From positions 2,852,001 through 2,916,000 of the forward strand of contig NC_081334.1 of assembly GCF_022539665.2 (NCBI RefSeq): a stretch of 64,000 nt of DNA. The letters are read 5' to 3'. Numbering within the stretch: position 1 is the first letter of the stretch; each line of letters starts with the position of its first letter. Under the pieces are notes generated by a model, which saw only the letters and a list, made by a program, of their open reading frames with translations, made no database searches and was not told the DNA's origin. The DNA comes from Daphnia carinata (lineage: Eukaryota > Arthropoda > Branchiopoda > Diplostraca > Daphniidae). Shown here piece by piece: positions 59,230 to 64,000 of the stretch. The translations under genes were made by a program, and so were the position numbers.

Positions 59230-60600
59230 CTGGGTCAACGCGTCGAAGATCGTCTTCGGAAGAGCAAGGACATTAACTATGAATCTTCTCCATCCTATGA
59301 CGACAGTCAGCCATTGATCCCTTCCAGCAACATCAGCAGCGGACACACGACTATCTTCTCCACACTACAAGTATGGCAATCCGTTTTACACAAAAAAAAA
59401 AAAAAAAAATTTCGCAAAAAAAAAAAAAATCACACTTTTTTCTTTTTTTCCGACACGTAGCCATCTACCGCTCAGACTCGTTATTACTGGCATAGGCAAT
59501 TTCAGTCCATTGGATGCCATTCGCAGTTAGTTCAGTAGCGTGGACGGAGAATAACGCGTGGCTGGAGGAACAATTGAAAAATGGATAAGATAATACAACA
59601 AAAGGATGGTAAGTTTAAACATTATTATATTGGTTTTCAATTATTAATTATTGTTTATTAGATCAAATTATGAAGCTGCAGGCCCAATTATTGGAACAAC
59701 ACAAAATATTAGATAACAGCAAAGCTAAGGATGGTAAGGCCTAATAAGTAATGATTCTATTTATTTGCTTTTATTCATTTGTGTTTTGTAGCTCAAATTT
59801 TGAGTGTACAAGCTCAGCTAGGGGAAAAGAACAAATTAGAATGGAACAGTTTCCAAACAGTGAAGGAGGTTTTTCAAAACTCTTCTCTAACTGAACGTGA
59901 GGATGAGTTGGCGTTAGGCGAACACAGTCAGGTACCTAAACTTTTCAAATAAGAATTCAAAATAAGTATAGAATTTTAAAAAACAATTATTTATTGTTTA
60001 GTTATTCAGTCCACCACCTGACAGTGTGTTAAATTTAAATTCTGTTAGTGCTGTACTAAAAGAATCGTTAATAATAAGTCCTTGCAGCGAAGGAACTGAA
60101 GAATTGTGGGACCGTAGTTGGGCCGAAAATGGGTGTGGTACGGAAACCCAGAAATGGCATGAGTTCAACATAAAACATGGATTAGGTACTTTTCAGTTTT
60201 TTGTTTATTGAAAAAGTATTTTTAATGCTATTATTTTGCATTCAGAGAATTTTAGTGGGGGATCAAGTCAAGTCTGGAAGTGTTACAGGGTGGAAGAGTG
60301 AGCCTTCAGTTGAAAAACACTGAAAGTGCATTACCATTAAGATATGAGGTAAAGTAATAGAGTATGCAAATTGTCTAATGAGAAGTACCATCTTGTGTGA
60401 ATGAATCCTGTGTAACAGCAATCCTTTATAGTTCTGTCACAGCTAGAAGCCTCAAATAATTCTGCTTCTCTTGCTAAAGAACAACTTGTCCTTTACGTTC
60501 AGAGTGTTGATGAAGCTGGGTATTTAAACGGCCCTAAAGATGTTTCACTTCACTGGCATTGCAGCGATGAACATCATACATGGACTCTTTAGGTATGAAA
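59230..60600 (+). pseudogene. Unidentified coiled-coil gene fragment with frameshifts
   Basis: Exon-like blocks are 59230-59370 (LGQRVEDRLRKSKDINYESS), 59461-59620 (RYYWHRQFQSIGCHSQLVQ, then a shift to AWTENNAWLEEQLK and another to MDKIIQQKD), 59662-59733 (QIMKLQAQLLEQHKILDNS), 59792-59931, 60002-60185, about 60246-60350 and 60420-60595. Later blocks read EVFQNSSLTEREDELALGEH, EELWDRSWAENGCGTETQKW and LEASNNSASLAKEQLVLYVQ, with a final TAG. At least two frame breaks and one stop make the copy unlikely to work. Most of it is repeated in inverted orientation at 63.1-64.0 kb, and its last exon also at 3.2-3.4 kb. I do not recognise the family. Confidence 0.55.
59374..59390. mobile_element. Partial MITE end (same family as 4109-4275)
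   Basis: TGGCAATCCGTTTTAC preceded by TA repeats the terminus of the 4.1-kb MITE. No matching right end was found before 59.5 kb; a poly-A/poly-T region follows. The insertion lies exactly after the exon ending CTACAA, and GTATGG at the junction serves as its donor. Confidence 0.5.
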
Positions 60601-61640
60601 GGAATTTTCTTGAAAAATTTTTGAATTTATGATGAAGCTTTTCTCCTCCTTTTTGCCAACCATGTCTAATCTACAAAAAAAAAATTATCCAATAGGAAAG
60701 GATTTTTAGCATACTGGTAACACAACTATCAACAATGCAACATTCTACGGGTGTTATTTTATCATTCGAGAGCCTTATACAATGATTTTCATCTACAATT
60801 TGTATGGCCTTTCCCAAACTTCTGTCAGAAGTTGAATCTATGAGTCATGTAAGTCACATGAGCAACAATTGAGATGCTTAATGGTGTTGTTTTTCTTTTC
60901 TCAGTATAGGTTAATAGTAACATTGGATGTGAAAAAATTCTTGTTTGGGGCAAGACACTGAATAAATTGTAATGATTGGATGGATGACATGATATTTCTA
61001 TACTTCATTCGGATTCCCGAGATGGTATTTGATATTAAAAAAATTGAAGTGCATATCTGGGCTCCCTTCCTTTCCGTAGCCCCGTTTCCCCTTGACTCGT
61101 AATAAGCCCGTAGGGGGTCATGCCCCTACTGTACGGTATATATAAAAACAACATATACCGAGGTTTGGAGGGCTCTGGCCGGAAAGGGGACGTGGGGTGC
61201 CGCTTAGTCCGATGATGTGTTCACGGAGGGTGACGTGGCTGCCCACAAATCCGAACTAAAGGTTAATCGCTCCTGTAAAAATGTTCCAAATCTTCAGCTC
61301 TTCTTCCGGCTTCTCTTAGCCAATCACCGGGTAATCTCCCCGGTGGGTCAACAAGGCAGTGTCTCCCCCTGCCTGGGTTGACGGCAACTTTTGAAAGGGC
61401 TATTGTGCCTTTTTAAAGTTGCAAAAATAATTGTAATGTGCCGAGAATTGTCAATAAATTTTTTTTTATAAAATGTTTTTTGCAAAATTTTTTTCTTTCA
61501 TTGCCTGTGTTCGCTTTGTTCACACATTACATTTATCAACTTTTTTTTTTAGCTTGCTCAATTCATTTTTATGGTTTTTGCCACCGTTGTATCGTTTATC
61601 TGTAAGTATTCAATTATTATTTATTACACTAATACATGGA
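59722..61640 (+). repeat. Large inverted repeat, left arm
   Basis: This arm pairs as reverse complement with 62095-64000, with small indels and a few percent mismatches, across gene-fragment exons, linker and hairpin island. For example, GTAATGATTCTATTTATTTG at 59749 is mirrored near 63976. Confidence 0.85.
61040..61422 (-). other. Hairpin-rich conserved island, copy 2
   Basis: The reverse complement of the island at 2399-2783, with all the hairpins kept (GTAGGGG/CCCCTAC, GGTATAT/ATATACC, CACCGGG/CCCGGTG, AGGCAG/CTGCCT and GCAACTTT/AAAGTTGC). It lies in the left arm of the inverted repeat. Confidence 0.5.
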
Positions 61641-61682
61641 TATTTTCTGAAGTAATTTTGTATTTGTATATTGTTTTACTGG

Positions 61683-61747
61683 CATGGGAATCGATCCCCA
61701 GACATTCAGCGTGCAACGCCGATGCTCTAACATTGAGCCACGAGATA
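61683..61747 (-). repeat. tRNA-like module T3 (copy 2)
   Basis: The minus strand reads GTGGCTCAATGTTAGAGCAT, then GGGGATCGATTCCC. It is closer to a normal tRNA than its copy at 2019-2084 because the B box is GATCGATTCC. It lies in the spacer of the inverted repeat. Confidence 0.55.
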
Positions 61748-61848
61748 TATTTAAAATTATTATTATCGCATATCATATGTTATCGTCTAGGATGTTTATG
61801 CAGTCTTTTACAACTATATGGTTATCTTTCTTTTTCTTTCCTAAGGTC

Positions 61849-61912
61849 CATAGCTCTGTGGTAGAGCATTCAGCTGCGATAACTGTTACCCTGGGTTCAA
61901 ACCTTAGTAGAT
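61849..61912 (+). repeat. tRNA-like module T2 (copy 2)
   Basis: The plus strand reads CCATAGCTCTGTGGTAGAGC, then GGGTTCAAACC, matching 1860-1920 on the opposite strand. Confidence 0.55.
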
Positions 61913-62029
61913 GTATAAAAATCTATATCTAAATGTAGAAATAAATATTGTAGTATTGCATTACACTTTTATTCAAAGTGTAAATGCAAGTCCGCAAGTG
62001 ACTAGAAAAAAGCCAACTTGACATTATAT

Positions 62030-62093
62030 GATTCATGGCTCATTGGTAAAGCATCGGCGTGGTATGCCGAACATCCAGGGTTCGATCCCTGAA
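62030..62093 (+). repeat. tRNA-like module T1 (copy 2)
   Basis: The plus strand reads TGGCTCATTGGTAAAGCATC, then GGGTTCGATCCCTGAA, a perfect B box. It matches 1679-1742 and lies next to the right arm. Confidence 0.6.
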
Positions 62094-62306
62094 TAATAAA
62101 TGAATGCTTACAGATAAACGATAAACTAATGGAAACAATGCTTATCATCAAAGGTGGCATAAACAATGGTGAAATGAGCAAGCTAAATAAAAAAAAAGTT
62201 GATAAATGTAATGTGTGAACACAGACAATGAAAATAACAAATTTTGCAAAAAACATTTTATAAAAAAAAATTTATTGACAATTCTCTGCACATTACAATT
62301 ATTTTT

Positions 62307-62692
62307 GCAACTTTAAAAAGGCACAATAGCCCTTTCAAAAGTTGCCGTCAACCCAGGCAGGGGGAGACACTGCCTTGTTGACCCACCGGGGAGATTACCC
62401 GGTGATTGGCTAAGAGAAGCCGGAAGAAGAGCTGAAGATTTGGAACATTTTTACAGGAGCGATTAACCTTTAGTTCGGATTTGTGGGCAGCCACGTCACC
62501 CTCCGTGAACACATCATCGGACTAAGCGGCACCCCACGTCCCCTTTCCGGCCAGAGCCCTCCAAACCTCGGTATACGTTGTTTTTATATATACCGTACAG
62601 TAGGGGCATGACCCCCTACGGGCTTATTATGAGTCAAGGGGAAACGGGGCTTCAGAAAAGAAGGGAGCCCAGATATGCACTTCAATTTTTTT
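62307..62692 (+). other. Hairpin-rich conserved island, copy 3
   Basis: By eye it differs from copy 1 (2399-2783) at about 9 of about 385 positions. The adjacent 205 bases (2825-3030 against 62733-62940) differ at about 16. It ends in the same T run. Confidence 0.5.
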
Positions 62693-63129
62693 AATATCAA
62701 ATACCGTCTGGGGAATCCGAATTAAGTATAGCAATGTCATGTCATCCATCCAATCAATACAATTTATTCAGTGTCTTGCCCCAACCAAGAATCTTTTCAG
62801 ATCCAATGTTACTATTAACCTATATTGAGAAAAGAAAAACAATACCATTAAACACATCAATTGTTGATCATGGAACTTACATGACTTATAGATTCAACTT
62901 CTGGTGGAAGCTTGGGAAAGGACATACAAATTGCAGATTAACTTCATTGTATAAGGCTCTTGAATGATAAACTAGCACCTGTAGAATGTTGCATTGTTGA
63001 TAGTTGTGTTCCCAGTACATGAAAATCCTTTCCTATTGGTTAAATTTTTTTTTGGTAGATAAGACCTGGTTGGCAAAAAGGAGGAGAAATTCTTCGTCAT
63101 AAATTCAAAATTATTTGAAGAAAAATCCT

Positions 63130-63960
63130 TTCATACCTAAAGAGTCCATGTATGATGTTCATCTCTGCAATAGCAGCAAAATTAAAACATCTTTAGGGCC
63201 ATTTAAGTACCCAGTTTCCCCAACACTCTGAACGTAAAGGACAAGTTGTTCTTTAGACAGAGAAGCAGAATTATTTGAGGCTTCTAGCTGTGACAGAACT
63301 ATAAAGGATTGCTGTTGTACTGGATTCATTAACACAAGATGTTACTTCTCATTAGGCAATTTGCATTACTCTATTAATTTACCTCACACCTTACGGTAAT
63401 GCACTCTGTGTTTTTTCATCTGTAGGCTCACTCTTCCATCCTGTAACACTTCCAGACTTGATTTGATCCCCCGTTAAAATCTGTGAATGCAAAATAATAG
63501 CATGAAAAATACTTTTTCGATAGACAAAAAACCGAAAAGTAACTAATCAATGTTTCATGTTGAACTTGTGCCATTTCTGGGTTTCTGTACCACACCCATT
63601 TTCAGCCCAACTACGGTCCCACAATTCTTCAGTTCCTTCACTGCATGAGCTTATTACTAACGATTCTTTTAGTGCAGCACTAACAGAATTTAAATTTAAC
63701 ACACTGTCAGGTGGTGGACTGAATAACTAAGCAATAAATAATTTTTTTTTTAAATTTTTTACTTATTTTGAATTCTTATTTGAAAACTTTAGGTACCTGG
63801 CTGTGTTCGCCTAATGCCAACTCATCCTCACGTTCAGTTAGAGATGAGTTTTGAAAAACCTCCTTCACTTTTGGAAACTGTTCCATTCCAATTTGTTCTT
63901 TTCCCCTAGCTGAGCTTGAAGACTCAAAATTTGAGCTACAAAACACGAATGAATAAAAGC
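63130..63960 (-). pseudogene. Inverted duplicate of the coiled-coil gene fragment
   Basis: The minus strand carries the same exons as 59792-60595: FPKVKEVFQNSSLTEREDEL, the TEELWDRSW-type exon and the LEASNNSASL-type terminal exon. It is shorter between the last two, and it also has frame damage. The exon order confirms duplication of genomic DNA with introns. Confidence 0.55.
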
Positions 63961-64000
63961 AAATAAATAGAATCATTACGTGTTAGGCCTACGATCCTTA

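Larger units (their letters stand above)
62095..64000 (-). repeat. Large inverted repeat, right arm (runs off the window)
   Basis: The reverse complement of 59722-61640, separated from it by a spacer of about 450 bases that carries the three tRNA-like modules. Homology is still present at the last base, so the full arm is longer. From 62.10 to 63.60 kb it also matches copy 1 at 2.11-3.70 kb in direct orientation. Confidence 0.85.

Overview
The window is animal nuclear DNA, most likely from a branchiopod crustacean such as Daphnia. The protein-coding genes are metazoan and arthropod-like, and they are cut by many short GT..AG introns of about 60-70 bases. The non-coding DNA is AT-rich and full of homopolymer runs and microsatellites. 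The genus is an inference from overall character, not from a database match.

Layout. (1) 0-5.7 kb is repeat-rich: a 21-bp minisatellite, a fold-back element, one copy of a composite repeat carrying three tRNA-like modules and a hairpin-rich island, a TA-flanked MITE, and a decayed vasa-type helicase fragment. (2) 6.4-17.5 kb holds a minus-strand PH-domain/coiled-coil gene. Its last coding exons are clear, its start is only proposed, and two micro-ORF candidates lie near its 5' end. (3) 20.0-27.5 kb holds the minus-strand homologue of scribbler/brakeless (ZNF608/609), in five coding exons. (4) 27.5-39.5 kb is a long simple-sequence-rich gap with no convincing gene. (5) 39.5-43.6 kb holds a complete 17-exon class III PI 3-kinase (Vps34/PIK3C3) on the minus strand. 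(6) 44.1-45.9 kb, plus strand, holds a GOLM1/GOLM2-like Golgi membrane protein. (7) 47.4-49.2 kb, plus strand, holds a SKOR/Fussel co-repressor with a TATA box and a canonical polyadenylation site. (8) 49.5-57.8 kb is gene-poor, with two diverged copies of one repeat, orphan exons, a 35-bp minisatellite and CTCF-like motifs. (9) 57.9-59.1 kb holds the C-terminal exons of a Mad1 spindle-checkpoint gene with a frameshift. (10) 59.2-64.0 kb holds a degraded coiled-coil gene fragment inside a large inverted repeat that reaches the window edge.

The four confident genes act in unrelated processes: transcriptional co-repression (sbb, SKOR), endosome/autophagy lipid signalling (Vps34) and the Golgi membrane (GOLM-like). 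Nothing suggests an operon. The most unusual material is the composite repeat, which occurs once at the left end and as an inverted pair at the right end. Its ~385-base hairpin-rich island is visibly better conserved between copies than the sequence beside it. A 32-residue single-pass membrane micro-ORF upstream of the PH gene is the second candidate for something undescribed.
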